DNA of 64,000 bases from Rudanella sp031411995 (GTDB lineage: Bacteria > Bacteroidota > Bacteroidia > Cytophagales > Spirosomataceae). The position numbers and the translations under genes were made by a program. Within the stretch, counting starts at the first letter, position 1, and each line of letters begins with the position of its first letter. Positions 51,713 to 60,582 of the stretch are shown one piece after another. Below the pieces are notes generated by a model. The model saw only the letters and a list, made by a program, of their open reading frames with translations. It searched no databases and was not told the origin of the DNA. The DNA is taken from positions 1 through 64,000 of the forward strand of contig JANOCD010000060.1 in assembly GCA_031411995.1 (NCBI GenBank), in the 5' to 3' direction.

Positions 51713-53139
51713 TAGACTGGAACGCATTCGGGTGAGTTGGTAAGTACGGAAAAAGTATTGGAAATTCCGTCTACCGGCCCCTTAAAAATCAATGTTGTGC
51801 CCCCTTCTTTAGCCGTTTCAATCAATAATGTACCTCCCAACGATGCGGCCCGCTGTTGCATACTCCTTAATCCATTCCCTCCCTTACCCACCGTTTGCGG
51901 GTCGAACCCCCGCCCGTCGTCCTGAACGATCAATGTCAGTTGGCTTTCAGAGGAGGCTAACGTCTCCACGTATAAGCGAATCACGGCCTGCCTGGCTCCC
52001 GAATGACGGATGACATTGTGCAGGGCTTCTTTAAATAAAAGGAACAGATCGCGCCGGTATTCGGCGGGGAGCGGCCCATCGGTTCCGCGTGGGGGCAATT
52101 CCAAATGTAGGTCGATAGCCGGCTGCGAGAGCAGGTTGCGGGCCGTTTCTTCGAGTCGGCTGGCTACGTTCTGGAGGGTATCATGGACGGAATTCATATT
52201 CCAGATGATCTCGCGCATGGTGGCCACTACCCGCCGGGCCGACTGACTGATGAGCACCAGTTTACTACTGACCTCGTCGGGGCGGTTCATCACCTGCCGG
52301 GAGGCCGACAGGGCCAACATGCCGATGCCACCGAGGTCGGCCCCTAGTTCGTCGTGCAGATCGCGGGCTATGTCGTCACGAATGCGCTGAAGTTTTTCCT
52401 GTTTGCGTTCGTTTTCCCGCAGTTGCTCAATAAGTTGTGCCTGCACGGCCTGCTTTTCGGCTTCCATTTGCTGGTTAAGCCGCGACAGCCCCAATGTGAA
52501 ACAGAGGACCTCCAGCACCACCCCTACCTGCATGTAGCTGACCGGAAAGGTGAGTGGGTTATTGGGGTCACGGGTAAAAAAAGCGGGAATAAAGTTGAGA
52601 CAAAGTGCGGCTACACAACCAGCGACGAAAATAAACGTGCCGGTAATAAAATAGGAAACAACTGGTTTACGAAGCCGAAACAGGCGGGGTACCACCACCA
52701 GAGCCAGACCTGCCAGCGCAAACCGGTTGACCGTGTACAGCGTGCTTCGTGCTAGTTCAGACACGCCACTGACCCACAGGATTGTATCCAACAACAGTCC
52801 ACCAGCCAGCAGGATCGTCATATAACGCAGGACCCGATGACTGAAGGGGTCGTAGCGGGGAATATCAATCAGGAGAATGGCAAACCGGATGTAGAGAATA
52901 AAGGCCACGCTTTCGATGAGAGCCACCGCATAATTACCGCCCGGCGCGTAACTGGCCAACCCATAATCGCGGTCGTCGAGCCGGAAGGTAATCAGCATAC
53001 ACCCAATATAAAGGGCATATTGCCAATAGATGGCTTTGCGTTGCTGGATATAGGACAACAGGGCGTACATCAGCATCATACTCAACATCCCATCGAGAAA
53101 AATGCGGACTATAGGATACGCAGGAAGCCATGTTGTCAT
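51712..53139 (-). CDS. Membrane sensor histidine kinase (HisKA_3 / NarX-like)
   Basis: A 475-residue kinase. About seven hydrophobic segments cover residues 1-220, giving a membrane sensor of the 7TM type without a recognised periplasmic domain. A coiled coil leads to the phosphoacceptor His262 in RDLHDELGADLGG, the HisKA_3 box. The ATPase domain follows: LFKEALHNVIRHSGA (N box) and VQDDGRGFDPQTVGKGGNGL (G1/G2). No response-regulator gene is adjacent, although this kinase type normally needs a NarL-like partner; instead its stop overlaps the sigma-factor start. It is the first gene of the CHAT/S8 operon and a natural input for it. Confidence 0.88.
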   Translation of the reverse strand: MTTWLPAYPIVRIFLDGMLSMMLMYALLSYIQQRKAIYWQYALYIGCMLITFRLDDRDYGLASYAPGGNYAVALIESVAFILYIRFAILLIDIPRYDPFSHRVLRYMTILLAGGLLLDTILWVSGVSELARSTLYTVNRFALAGLALVVVPRLFRLRKPVVSYFITGTFIFVAGCVAALCLNFIPAFFTRDPNNPLTFPVSYMQVGVVLEVLCFTLGLSRLNQQMEAEKQAVQAQLIEQLRENERKQEKLQRIRDDIARDLHDELGADLGGIGMLALSASRQVMNRPDEVSSKLVLISQSARRVVATMREIIWNMNSVHDTLQNVASRLEETARNLLSQPAIDLHLELPPRGTDGPLPAEYRRDLFLLFKEALHNVIRHSGARQAVIRLYVETLASSESQLTLIVQDDGRGFDPQTVGKGGNGLRSMQQRAASLGGTLLIETAKEGGTTLIFKGPVDGISNTFSVLTNSPECVPV

Positions 53140-53217
53140 ACAGGAAAGCCTAAATGGATAGGTTATTTGTAAACATACATACTTTCCGGGAAGATCGTTT
53201 TACTGAACGCCAACGGC

Positions 53218-53724
53218 TTAGGCAACGGTACGGTCAATGGCTTCAGTGATGGTTTGCCAGCGGGTGGGCCAGTCGCCCGAAACGCGGATATAGGGGAGTT
53301 GGCGTTCGTCGAGGGCGGCTTTGAACAGATCAAAGATTTCCTGCCGACGGTGTCCCAGATCGCGCAAGCCGTCTGCCACCCAGGGCACGTCGATATCGAG
53401 CAGGAAATAGAGGTCGTAGTGAACCTGTTTTTCGAGTTCGTATAAAATAGACGGAACTTCGTTGAGGTAAATTTGGGAATAGAGTTGGGTGGTGATCACA
53501 TCGGTATCACAAATCAGGAGTTTGTTGGCGGTTTTCGAGGCTTCGAGAACGGCATTGGTCTGCGCATGGCCAATGCGGATGATGTCGTCCAGCGTAAACT
53601 GATTGTCAAACACCATATCCCGCGCCACCTCCTGCACAAACTGAGTCTGATAATACTCGGCTAATTGGAGACCGGTGGTCGTTTTCCCCACACTTTCGGG
53701 ACCGTACAGGCAAATTCGTTTCAT
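53218..53724 (-). CDS. NadR-like P-loop kinase (ribosylnicotinamide kinase domain)
   Basis: A 168-residue AAA_28-type ATPase starting at ATG 53724; a longer frame upstream lies inside exoA. MKRICLYGPESVGKTTTGLQLA is the P-loop, then FVQEVARDMVFDN, LICDTDVITTQLYSQIY and LLDIDVPWVADGLRDLGHRR, all features of the ribosylnicotinamide kinase domain of NadR. The adenylyltransferase domain of full NadR is absent. It probably phosphorylates nicotinamide riboside or a similar nucleoside. It overlaps exoA by 4 bases, and a nucleoside permease gene lies just upstream, fitting nucleoside salvage. Confidence 0.82.
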   Translation of the reverse strand: MKRICLYGPESVGKTTTGLQLAEYYQTQFVQEVARDMVFDNQFTLDDIIRIGHAQTNAVLEASKTANKLLICDTDVITTQLYSQIYLNEVPSILYELEKQVHYDLYFLLDIDVPWVADGLRDLGHRRQEIFDLFKAALDERQLPYIRVSGDWPTRWQTITEAIDRTVA

Positions 53725-54479
53725 AAGGTAACAAATACGCCTGCATGATCGGAATGTACCACATCGGGGAAGTGGCCCGCCGATTGGATGCGGTCTCGGA
53801 GGGTGTTGGCCACGGAGATGTAGTCGATGCGCCAGCCTTTGTTGTTGGCTCTGGCCCCGGCGCGGTAACTCCACCAGCTATACTCGGTTTTGTCAGGGTG
53901 CATGTACCGGAACGAATCGGTGAAGCCCGAGGCAAACCACTGATCCATCCAGGCGCGTTCTTCGGGCAAAAATCCGGTGGAGTTTTTGTTGCGAATCGGG
54001 TCGTGGATGTCGCGTTCGGTATGGGCAATATTATAGTCGCCGACCACAATCAGGTTGGGCCGGGTTTGGCGCAGGATCTGCACGTAGTCATAAAAATCAG
54101 CCAGAAACCCCATCTTCACCGATTGACGCAAATCGCCGGTGGTGCCGGATGGGAAATAACAATTCAAAATGGTCAGGTCGCCGAAGTCGGTGCGGAGGAT
54201 GCGGCCTTCGCAATCGTAAACAGCTAACCCACAACCCAATACAACAGTATCGGGAGCCAGTTTAGAAAACGTAGCCACACCCGAATAGCCCTTTTTTTCG
54301 GCAGCGTGCCAGTGGTATCGGTAGCCGAGGGTTTCAAACGGGGCCAAATCGACAACGTCGTGCGTGGCTTTCACTTCCTGAAAACAAAGCACATCGAACT
54401 CATGAGTGGCAAGCCAGTCGATCAGGCCTTTTTGAATGGCCGAGCGGATACCGTTGAGGTTATAGGTCAGTAGGGTCAT
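53721..54479 (-). CDS. xth: Exodeoxyribonuclease III (AP endonuclease family)
   Basis: A 252-residue enzyme; ATG 54479 starts the standard MTLLTYNLNGIRSAIQKGL. VLCFQEVKA carries the catalytic Glu, GYSGVATFSK the conserved core, and IVVGDYNIAHTERDIHD the D-x-N pair. FTDSFRYMHPDKTEYSWWSYRAGARANNKGWRIDY and SDHAGVFVTL (with the SDH motif) close the protein. It is an EEP-fold nuclease that cuts DNA at abasic sites and removes 3' blocks in base-excision repair. It overlaps the NadR-like gene by 4 bases. Confidence 0.93.
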   Translation of the reverse strand: MTLLTYNLNGIRSAIQKGLIDWLATHEFDVLCFQEVKATHDVVDLAPFETLGYRYHWHAAEKKGYSGVATFSKLAPDTVVLGCGLAVYDCEGRILRTDFGDLTILNCYFPSGTTGDLRQSVKMGFLADFYDYVQILRQTRPNLIVVGDYNIAHTERDIHDPIRNKNSTGFLPEERAWMDQWFASGFTDSFRYMHPDKTEYSWWSYRAGARANNKGWRIDYISVANTLRDRIQSAGHFPDVVHSDHAGVFVTL

Positions 54480-54592
54480 TATTCTGGGAGAGGAAGGAAA
54501 GTATTCGCAGAACTCAACTGTCAAAGTTTTTGTCAATAACCTCAAAAAATAGTGTAGTGCGGAAGGCAATCTCCCTCCGCGCCCTCCCCCAT

Positions 54593-55810
54593 TCATAGAG
54601 GCCCTGTCACCAGTTCCCCTTCCGTTGGCACCCCTTTCTTTTTATCCGTAAACAACAAAACGAACAAGACCAATACGACCGCAGCAATGCCGGCAGGCAC
54701 CATCCAGACGGAGGTCCAGTCTTTCACGCCGTCTTTGGTGTACATGTCAAGCACAATGCCCGACAGTTTGGAGCCGATACCCATGCCGATGCCGTAGGTC
54801 GCCAGGGTAATTAGGCCCTGCGCGGAAGATTTAATGCGCTCCCCTGCTTTGTTGTCGGTGTAGATTTGACCTGTTACGAAGAAGAAATCGTAACACACGC
54901 CGTGCAGAATAATAGCGAGGTAAAGCATCCACTCCGTGGAAACAGTGCCGTAGCCGAAACAGATAAACCGAACGATCCAGGCCAGCAAACCCACAATCAA
55001 CATTTTTTTAACGCCCAACCGCGTGTAGGCCAGTGGGATAAGCAACATAAAGATCACTTCGGAGGCTTGCCCCAGCGACATTTTGTTTTCCACGTTCTGC
55101 ATGCCCCCATCAGTGAGCGAGGGGTTGGCCATGGCATAATAAAACGAGAGCGGAATGCAAATCAGCACCGACGACAGGAAGAAAATGGCGAATGAGCGAT
55201 CTTTGAACAGCTTGAAGGCATCCAAGCCCAGAATCTGGCTAAACGAAGCCCCGGCAGAGGGATTGGGCGGGGTGTCCGGCAGGAAAAACGAGAAAATGCC
55301 CAATGCCACCGAGGTGTACATGGCTAATTCATAGATTGTTACTTTGTCGCCAAAGCCATAAAAACCCACAATGTTCGTGACCACGATCCAGGCGACCGTA
55401 CCGAGTACGCGAATACCTGGAAATTCTTTTTCAGGACTTCGCATCTGTTGCAGGGCAATAGACGAGGTCAGGGCCAAAGTGGGCGCAAAAGTGAGGCAAT
55501 AAGCCAGAATGAGCGTGAAAAACGAATCGGGGTTCGTGTTTTGGGTAATCATATACAGTACGCCCGCACCCAGTAAGCACAGAATACCCAGCACTTTTTG
55601 AGCGGCAAAGTAGCGGTCGGCAATCATCCCCACGAAAAAGGGGGCAATCAGCATGGCCAGCGAGAAAGCCGCATAGGCGTTACCCACCTGATCGCCGGTG
55701 GCACTTAGGGTGGCCATCAGGTACTTACTCATTTGGCCATACCAGGCTCCCCACATAAAAAACTGGAGGAACATCATGATCGACAACTTAATGCGGGTTG
55801 TTGAATTCAT
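54593..55810 (-). CDS. Nucleoside permease (NHS / NupG-type, MFS)
   Basis: A 405-residue protein with twelve membrane helices. MMFLQFFMWGAWYGQMSKYLM and MLIAPFFVGMIADRYFAAQKVLG at the N-terminus match the nucleoside:H+ symporter family (NupG/XapB), as do QMRSPEKEFPGIRVLGTVAWI and LHGVCYDFFFVTGQIYTDNKA. It imports nucleosides with protons across the inner membrane. It lies 113 bases upstream of exoA and the NadR-like kinase on the same strand, consistent with nucleoside or nicotinamide-riboside use, though the exact substrate is not visible. Confidence 0.9.
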   Translation of the reverse strand: MNSTTRIKLSIMMFLQFFMWGAWYGQMSKYLMATLSATGDQVGNAYAAFSLAMLIAPFFVGMIADRYFAAQKVLGILCLLGAGVLYMITQNTNPDSFFTLILAYCLTFAPTLALTSSIALQQMRSPEKEFPGIRVLGTVAWIVVTNIVGFYGFGDKVTIYELAMYTSVALGIFSFFLPDTPPNPSAGASFSQILGLDAFKLFKDRSFAIFFLSSVLICIPLSFYYAMANPSLTDGGMQNVENKMSLGQASEVIFMLLIPLAYTRLGVKKMLIVGLLAWIVRFICFGYGTVSTEWMLYLAIILHGVCYDFFFVTGQIYTDNKAGERIKSSAQGLITLATYGIGMGIGSKLSGIVLDMYTKDGVKDWTSVWMVPAGIAAVVLVLFVLLFTDKKKGVPTEGELVTGPL

Positions 55811-55901
55811 CTTGATTTACAAAATAGTCGGTTTGATGCCTGAAATTAGCCAAAAACCAAGAAATCACAACAGGATTTACGCAAATCCGCTCAGGGTGGG
55901 G

Positions 55902-55940
55902 CCAAACAAAAAGAGCGCGAATCGCGCTCTTTTTGTTTGG
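55902..55940. terminator. Strong palindromic terminator
   Basis: CCAAACAAAAAGAGCGCG pairs perfectly with CGCGCTCTTTTTGTTTGG around a three-base loop. The GC-rich core (GAGCGCG) is flanked by A-run and T-run on both sides, so it can terminate in either direction. It lies 9 bases after the stop of the 152-residue hypothetical gene (minus strand). Confidence 0.9.
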
Positions 55941-55949
55941 CAGGTCGGT

Positions 55950-56408
55950 TTATCCCCGGCAGAAAACTTCCCAGAGTCGGTTATATAATTTTCGGGCATA
56001 GGTTCGGATGTCAGCTTGCGTGCCATTCAGAGAGAAGGGAGCAAACTGACGGGCCGCTGTTGGCAGGGCTTCCACCCGAATGGTTTGGCCACTCGCCTGA
56101 CAGGCAAGATCGCGCCGGGTCATGCCTGTCAGGCGTAGACCCGAATCGGGCAATTCGACCTGGCAACTATCCAGACGGGTAGACGCAGCCACTTGCTTCG
56201 TGAACGCCTGAAGCAAATTGGCATCGAACCATGACAAAGGGGGCAAACTCATCCGATTGGTCTGATGAATACTGTCATCATCCGTTTTCTGGCAGCACAA
56301 AAACTGCACCGACAAGGGTGCCTGTCTGTTGGCAGGCCGATGCAAGATTAGCGTGTCAAGAAGTTCAGCCGTTGCTTTTTCAGAAGAAAGCGAGAGTTCT
56401 ATATTCAT
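55950..56408 (-). CDS. Hypothetical protein
   Basis: A 152-residue soluble protein without signal or membrane helix and with no motif I recognise. Residues 1-60 include a run of polar segments (LSSEKATAELLDTLILHRP); the C-terminal half (LDSCQVELPDSGLRLTGM, then IRTYARKLYNRLWEVF) looks alpha/beta. It is coding: the ATG at 56408 opens an uninterrupted frame that ends right before a strong terminator, and the codon usage matches neighbours. It lies 66 bases downstream of the SDR gene's stop and may share its transcript. Confidence 0.65.
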   Translation of the reverse strand: MNIELSLSSEKATAELLDTLILHRPANRQAPLSVQFLCCQKTDDDSIHQTNRMSLPPLSWFDANLLQAFTKQVAASTRLDSCQVELPDSGLRLTGMTRRDLACQASGQTIRVEALPTAARQFAPFSLNGTQADIRTYARKLYNRLWEVFCRG

Positions 56409-56474
56409 TTTGACGAAGTGTTTACACTGTGTATATTAAAACTCAACTTGACGTACTTTGTTTGTTGTGCCGAT

Positions 56475-57218
56475 TTAGACGTAAATCATCTTTTTTGTCA
56501 TGCCTCCGTCGATTATAAAATTCTGCCCGGTTATGAAATCATTGGCTTCATCGGCCAGGAACAGTACCATCCGTGCCACATCGTCGGGGGTTCCAACGCG
56601 CCCTGCGGGGTGTTGCTCATGATCTTTCCGGCGTAACGCATCTGGTTTTCCCGACACATCGATCCAGCCGGGACTGATGCTGTTTGCCCGCACTGCAGGC
56701 CCCAACGAAACAGCGAGGGCATGGGTCAACGCCACCAAAGCCCCTTTCGAAGCCGAATAGGAAAACGTATCCGGTTCCGACTGAAACGCCCGCGTCGAAG
56801 CCATATTGATGATGCATCCCCGGTGCTTACGCAGTTCGTCTGCTGCGTATTTGGCCGTCAGAAAAGCCCCCGTCAGGTTCGTACTAATTACCCGGTTCCA
56901 GTCGGTCAGCGTCACATCGGCCAGCGGCTTTTCATCCATGATACCGGCATTGTTCACCAACACGTCAATACGCCCGAACTGATCTATGGTTTGCCTGATC
57001 GACTTCTGAATGTCTTTTTCACTGGAAATATCGCACCGAATGGGCAGATAAACTTTCATCCACTTACTCAGTATTTTTGATAGATTATTCAACTCATCCT
57101 GATCGGTATCCCAAATAGCAAGCCTATACTCATTTTCGAGCAGCAAGCGGGCAGTGGCTAAACCAATACCGTGGGCACCTCCCGTTACAATGGCGACTTT
57201 CGTTGATTTATGGTTCAT
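56475..57218 (-). CDS. SDR-family oxidoreductase
   Basis: A 247-residue classical short-chain dehydrogenase. The nucleotide-binding TGGAHGIG is at 12-19, NNAG at 89-92, catalytic Ser141 lies in NMASTRAF, and YSASK gives Tyr154 and Lys158. SPGWIDVSG and DDVARMVLFLADEANDFITGQNFIIDGGMT are the usual C-terminal blocks. An acidic residue after the second strand (WDTDQ) favours NAD(H). The substrate is unknown. It is divergent from the histone-deacetylase-family gene, with about 100 bases between starts. Confidence 0.9.
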   Translation of the reverse strand: MNHKSTKVAIVTGGAHGIGLATARLLLENEYRLAIWDTDQDELNNLSKILSKWMKVYLPIRCDISSEKDIQKSIRQTIDQFGRIDVLVNNAGIMDEKPLADVTLTDWNRVISTNLTGAFLTAKYAADELRKHRGCIINMASTRAFQSEPDTFSYSASKGALVALTHALAVSLGPAVRANSISPGWIDVSGKPDALRRKDHEQHPAGRVGTPDDVARMVLFLADEANDFITGQNFIIDGGMTKKMIYV

Positions 57219-57322
57219 GAGTTGAGTAATTTGGGTCTTTTGTCAACACCAACCCCAAACGGCTGGTTAATCGGTACGCATCTTTATTTAACGGGAAGCC
57301 TTCCGATTCACAGCTCTTTTTC

Positions 57323-58240
57323 ATGGTTTACATTGCCTACGCGCCCCTCTACAAACTACCACTTCCTACCGGGCCTAAGGGGGAACCACACCGTTTCCCG
57401 ATGCTCAAATACGAACTCATACCGGAGCAACTCCTGTATGAAGGCACCTGCACTGAGGCCAACTTTTTTGCCCCCTCCCCTGTCGATGACCGCTGGGTGC
57501 TCGGTATGCATACCGAAGCTTATGTGAATCAATTGAAAACGCTGACGGTTCCGGCCCAAATGGTTCGGCGGATTGGGTTTCCGCTCTCCGCCCAACTCAT
57601 CGAACGCGAATGGATGATCACTCAAGGCACCATCGACTGTGCGTTGCTGGCTATGCAATTCGGGTGTGCCATGAACGTTGCCGGGGGAACGCACCACGCC
57701 TACCCCGACCGGGGCGAAGGATTTTGTTTGCTCAACGATGTGGGGGTAGCCGCGCATTTTTTGCTCGAAACGGGCCGGGCCAAACGAATTCTGGTGATCG
57801 ACCTCGACGTGCATCAGGGCAACGGTACGGCGGTTATGTTTCAGGGGGAGGAACGGGTGTTTACCTTCAGTATGCACGGCAAAGACAATTACCCGCTCAA
57901 AAAAGAACAGTCCGACCTCGACATTGCCCTCGCCACCGGCACCACCGATGCGCTGTATCTGGACACTTTATACGACACCCTGCCCCGCCTGATCGACCAG
58001 CACCAACCCGATTTCCTGTTCTATCTGGCTGGCGTGGACATTATTTCGACCGACCGGCTGGGTAAATTGGCCGTGAGCCGTGAAGGGTGCCGCCAACGGG
58101 ATCAGTTTGTTTTCGACACGGCCATTGCACGTGGCTTACCCATTGCGGTGTCGATGGGGGGCGGGTATTCTCCCCGAATTGCCGACATTGTTGAGGCCCA
58201 TTGCAACACGTTCAGGCTGGCTGTAGCGAAGTTTTCGTAA
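57323..58240 (+). CDS. Histone deacetylase-family amidohydrolase
   Basis: A 305-residue zinc-dependent deacetylase-like enzyme of the arginase/deacetylase fold. VAGGTHHAYPDRGEGFCLLND contains the His-His catalytic pair, LVIDLDVHQGNGTAVMF the zinc Asp and His, and YLAGVDIISTDRLGKL the second zinc Asp. SMGGGYS closes the site. Bacterial members act on acetylated polyamines, acetoin-pathway substrates (AcuC) or small amides; which one applies here is unknown. The DUF4494 gene follows 22 bases later on the same strand. Confidence 0.92.
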   Translation: MVYIAYAPLYKLPLPTGPKGEPHRFPMLKYELIPEQLLYEGTCTEANFFAPSPVDDRWVLGMHTEAYVNQLKTLTVPAQMVRRIGFPLSAQLIEREWMITQGTIDCALLAMQFGCAMNVAGGTHHAYPDRGEGFCLLNDVGVAAHFLLETGRAKRILVIDLDVHQGNGTAVMFQGEERVFTFSMHGKDNYPLKKEQSDLDIALATGTTDALYLDTLYDTLPRLIDQHQPDFLFYLAGVDIISTDRLGKLAVSREGCRQRDQFVFDTAIARGLPIAVSMGGGYSPRIADIVEAHCNTFRLAVAKFS

Positions 58241-58262
58241 CTTTGGGCAAAAAACTGAGATT

Positions 58263-58769
58263 ATGCCAACCTGGTTTCAAGGGACGATTAAGTACCAAAA
58301 AGAGGAAATAGTTACCGACCGGCAGGGCGATCAGGTTCGGTTGAAAACAATTACTGAGGCCTATCTTGTCGATGCCGTTTCATACACCGATGCCGAAGCC
58401 CGGTTATACCAGGAGGTGCCAGCCAATACGCCTGATTTCCAGGTGGCCCGCATCGCCAAAATGAAATTGGCCGATGTATTCCAAATCGAAAACGGGGGTG
58501 ATTACTGGTATAAAGCCAAAGTCATTTTCTCGACGGAAGACGACAAAGGCCGCGAGAAGAAAATTGTGAACCAGATGCTGATCAACGCTTTCTCGGTGAA
58601 ACAAGCCTACGAACAGTTGGAAGACAGCCTCAAAACGATTTTGATGCCCTCCGAAATCACCGACATCAACAAAACGGCCCTGCTCGATATTTTCCCGTAT
58701 GGCGAGGAACAAAAAATTCCGGCGAATCTGAAGCCAATGTCAGAAGTGGCGCGGATGGAGGAGGTGTGA
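58263..58769 (+). CDS. DUF4494 domain-containing protein
   Basis: A 168-residue soluble protein beginning PTWFQGTIKYQKEEIVTD, with EAYLVDAVSYTDAEARLYQEV and WYKAKVIFSTEDDKGREKKIVNQMLINAFSVKQAYEQL, the pattern of the DUF4494 family found almost only in Bacteroidota. Function unknown; it has no signal peptide. It follows the deacetylase-family gene by 22 bases and probably shares its transcript. Its end faces the LytTR regulator gene. Confidence 0.9.
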   Translation: MPTWFQGTIKYQKEEIVTDRQGDQVRLKTITEAYLVDAVSYTDAEARLYQEVPANTPDFQVARIAKMKLADVFQIENGGDYWYKAKVIFSTEDDKGREKKIVNQMLINAFSVKQAYEQLEDSLKTILMPSEITDINKTALLDIFPYGEEQKIPANLKPMSEVARMEEV

Positions 58770-58828
58770 TTTTCAACCCTGTAAGGTATCAAAGATGGCA
58801 CCGGCCACCCGGCTTGCAGGTTTTCTCT

Positions 58829-59509
58829 TTAGCCCAACAACCTCTGTTCCAGCACATCGCGGTAGGAGCCTGCCAGTGGGATCGTAACGTTGCCCACGGT
58901 GAGCTGGTGTCGCTCAATTTTGCGGATGGCCCGAAGCGCAACGATGTACGATTTATGAACCCGCACAAACTGGTCGGCGGGGAGGGTTGCCAGCATCTCA
59001 GCAATGGTCATGCGGGTGCTGATTTGCCGGGTGTTCTCGTGAATAAACAGCAGGTTCGTATCCGACTGAATATACAGCACCTCACCCAAATCAACCCGTA
59101 CCCAATCGTAGCCGTCTTTTACAAAAATGCTCGACGACTGCCCCGCAAGGGCAGTCGTTTGTGCGTAAGCCCGGTTGCAGGTCTGCAAAAAGCGGGGAAA
59201 CTCAATGGGTTTCAGCAGGTAATCAAGAGCCTGAAGCGCGAACCCTTCGAGGGCATAGTCGGCGTGGGCGGTGGTGAACACGATGGTCTTTTGAAGGGGG
59301 GCTACCATCCGGGCGAAGTCGGTGCCGGAAAGATCGGGCATCTGTATGTCCAAAAACACCAGATCGACCCGTCGTTGGTGCATATAGGCCAAGGCGTTGG
59401 TGGTGCTGGTAAAAGCCTGATCGAGTTGCAGAAACGGCACCTTATCGGCATACCGGCTCAACACGTCGAGGGCAGCCGGTTCATCGTCGATAGCAATGGC
59501 GTGGAGCAT
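58829..59509 (-). CDS. LytTR-family response regulator
   Basis: A 226-residue regulator. The receiver domain spans about 1-115: phosphoacceptor Asp54 in LVFLDIQMPD, acidic pair in AIDDEPAA, and Lys in LDYLLKPIEFPRF. The C-terminal LytTR DNA-binding domain (about 125-226) shows IFVKDGYDWVRVDLGEVLYIQSD and FVRVHKSYIVALRAIRKIE. It should be phosphorylated by the kinase encoded 10 bases upstream and bind DNA as a dimer. Its regulon is unknown. Confidence 0.93.
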   Translation of the reverse strand: MLHAIAIDDEPAALDVLSRYADKVPFLQLDQAFTSTTNALAYMHQRRVDLVFLDIQMPDLSGTDFARMVAPLQKTIVFTTAHADYALEGFALQALDYLLKPIEFPRFLQTCNRAYAQTTALAGQSSSIFVKDGYDWVRVDLGEVLYIQSDTNLLFIHENTRQISTRMTIAEMLATLPADQFVRVHKSYIVALRAIRKIERHQLTVGNVTIPLAGSYRDVLEQRLLG

Positions 59510-59519
59510 GGGGAGAAAT

Positions 59520-60581
59520 TTAAGACAAGTTTAGAATCAGGTTCACGGTAAATGTTTCCTCAGTGCTGGTAATGTTTAGTTTATGCCGGGCGGGGTAGGC
59601 GCGTTCGAGCCGTTGGCGGGCGTTGGGAATGCCCGTTCCCCCTCCGTGTTTCTGACCCAGACCGGGCGGGCGGCTGTTCGTGATCTGAATCTGAAGCTGA
59701 CGACCTTCCACGTCGATATTGATGTCGATATAGGACGGATGTTCGAGGCTGATACCGTATTGAAACGCATTCTCGACAAACGGAATGAGCAACAGGGGTG
59801 CCATTTGCAGGGGGTTTTGATCCCCCGGCTGCCCCCCCGAATCGGTGCGGAGCGTGACGCGGAGTTTGTCGGACTCGGGGAGCCTGGCGCGTTGGAGGGC
59901 CACATATTTTTCGATAAAGGCCAGTTCGCTTTCTACCGAAGTGGTCGGGCGGGTTGCCTCCTGCAAGGTATAGCGCATGAGTCCCGACAATTGCCCAATC
60001 AAATCGGCAACGGGGTCGTTGTGAGCACGTTGGGCTTCGTTATAGATGGTATTCAGGGCGTTGAACAGAAAATGCGGGTTCACCTGGGCGCGGAGGGCCG
60101 TCAGTTCGGCTTCGGTGGTTTGCTGCATCAGCCGGAGTTGGTCGCGCCGGGTGCGGAGGTAGTCGGCCACGTATCCATAGCCAATCACAAACGCTATCAG
60201 CACGCCCGTAACGAGCAGGTTTTCGTCCACAAACTCCGGTACGGCCTCGGTGCGAATTTGCAAACCCTCGAAGATGAGCCACGCCAGCACGCACACCCAA
60301 ATCCAGTAGAACGGGGCTGTTTCGGGTCGGAGCATCCAGCGCATAAACGTCAGTTTGTAGCTCAGGTGCGCCATTAGCCAACCCATTGCCAGCAAAAACA
60401 CAATACCAAGCAGATAGCGAGCCAAACCACCCAAATCGGGAAGGACATCCTCAATAGCCTGCTCCATCCCCGACAGCAACAGCCACCCCCAATATGTCAG
60501 CAACAGGCTGATTGTGAGAGCCAGCAGAATTCTGGGCAAGGTCGGGTTAGTTGGCGACACGGCAAGTTGATTGAGCGGCAA
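59520..60581 (-). CDS. LytS/YehU-type sensor histidine kinase
   Basis: A 353-residue kinase with four N-terminal membrane helices (about 17-37, 47-66, 80-100, 118-140) and no sensor domain. The phosphoacceptor block is LRAQVNPHFLFNALNTIYNEA (His_kinase family), preceded by a coiled coil. A shortened ATPase domain follows, with LLLIPFVENAFQYGI (N box) and GTGIPNARQRLERAYP. It lies 10 bases upstream of its LytTR partner and directly after the DUF2846 gene, so these genes are co-transcribed. Confidence 0.92.
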   Translation of the reverse strand: MPLNQLAVSPTNPTLPRILLALTISLLLTYWGWLLLSGMEQAIEDVLPDLGGLARYLLGIVFLLAMGWLMAHLSYKLTFMRWMLRPETAPFYWIWVCVLAWLIFEGLQIRTEAVPEFVDENLLVTGVLIAFVIGYGYVADYLRTRRDQLRLMQQTTEAELTALRAQVNPHFLFNALNTIYNEAQRAHNDPVADLIGQLSGLMRYTLQEATRPTTSVESELAFIEKYVALQRARLPESDKLRVTLRTDSGGQPGDQNPLQMAPLLLIPFVENAFQYGISLEHPSYIDINIDVEGRQLQIQITNSRPPGLGQKHGGGTGIPNARQRLERAYPARHKLNITSTEETFTVNLILNLS

Positions 60582-60582
60582 G

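Noticed and set aside
53725..53874. 50-residue N-terminal extension of the NadR-like kinase
   Set aside because: Arg/His/Pro-rich shadow of exoA; the ATG at 53724 directly starts the P-loop strand.
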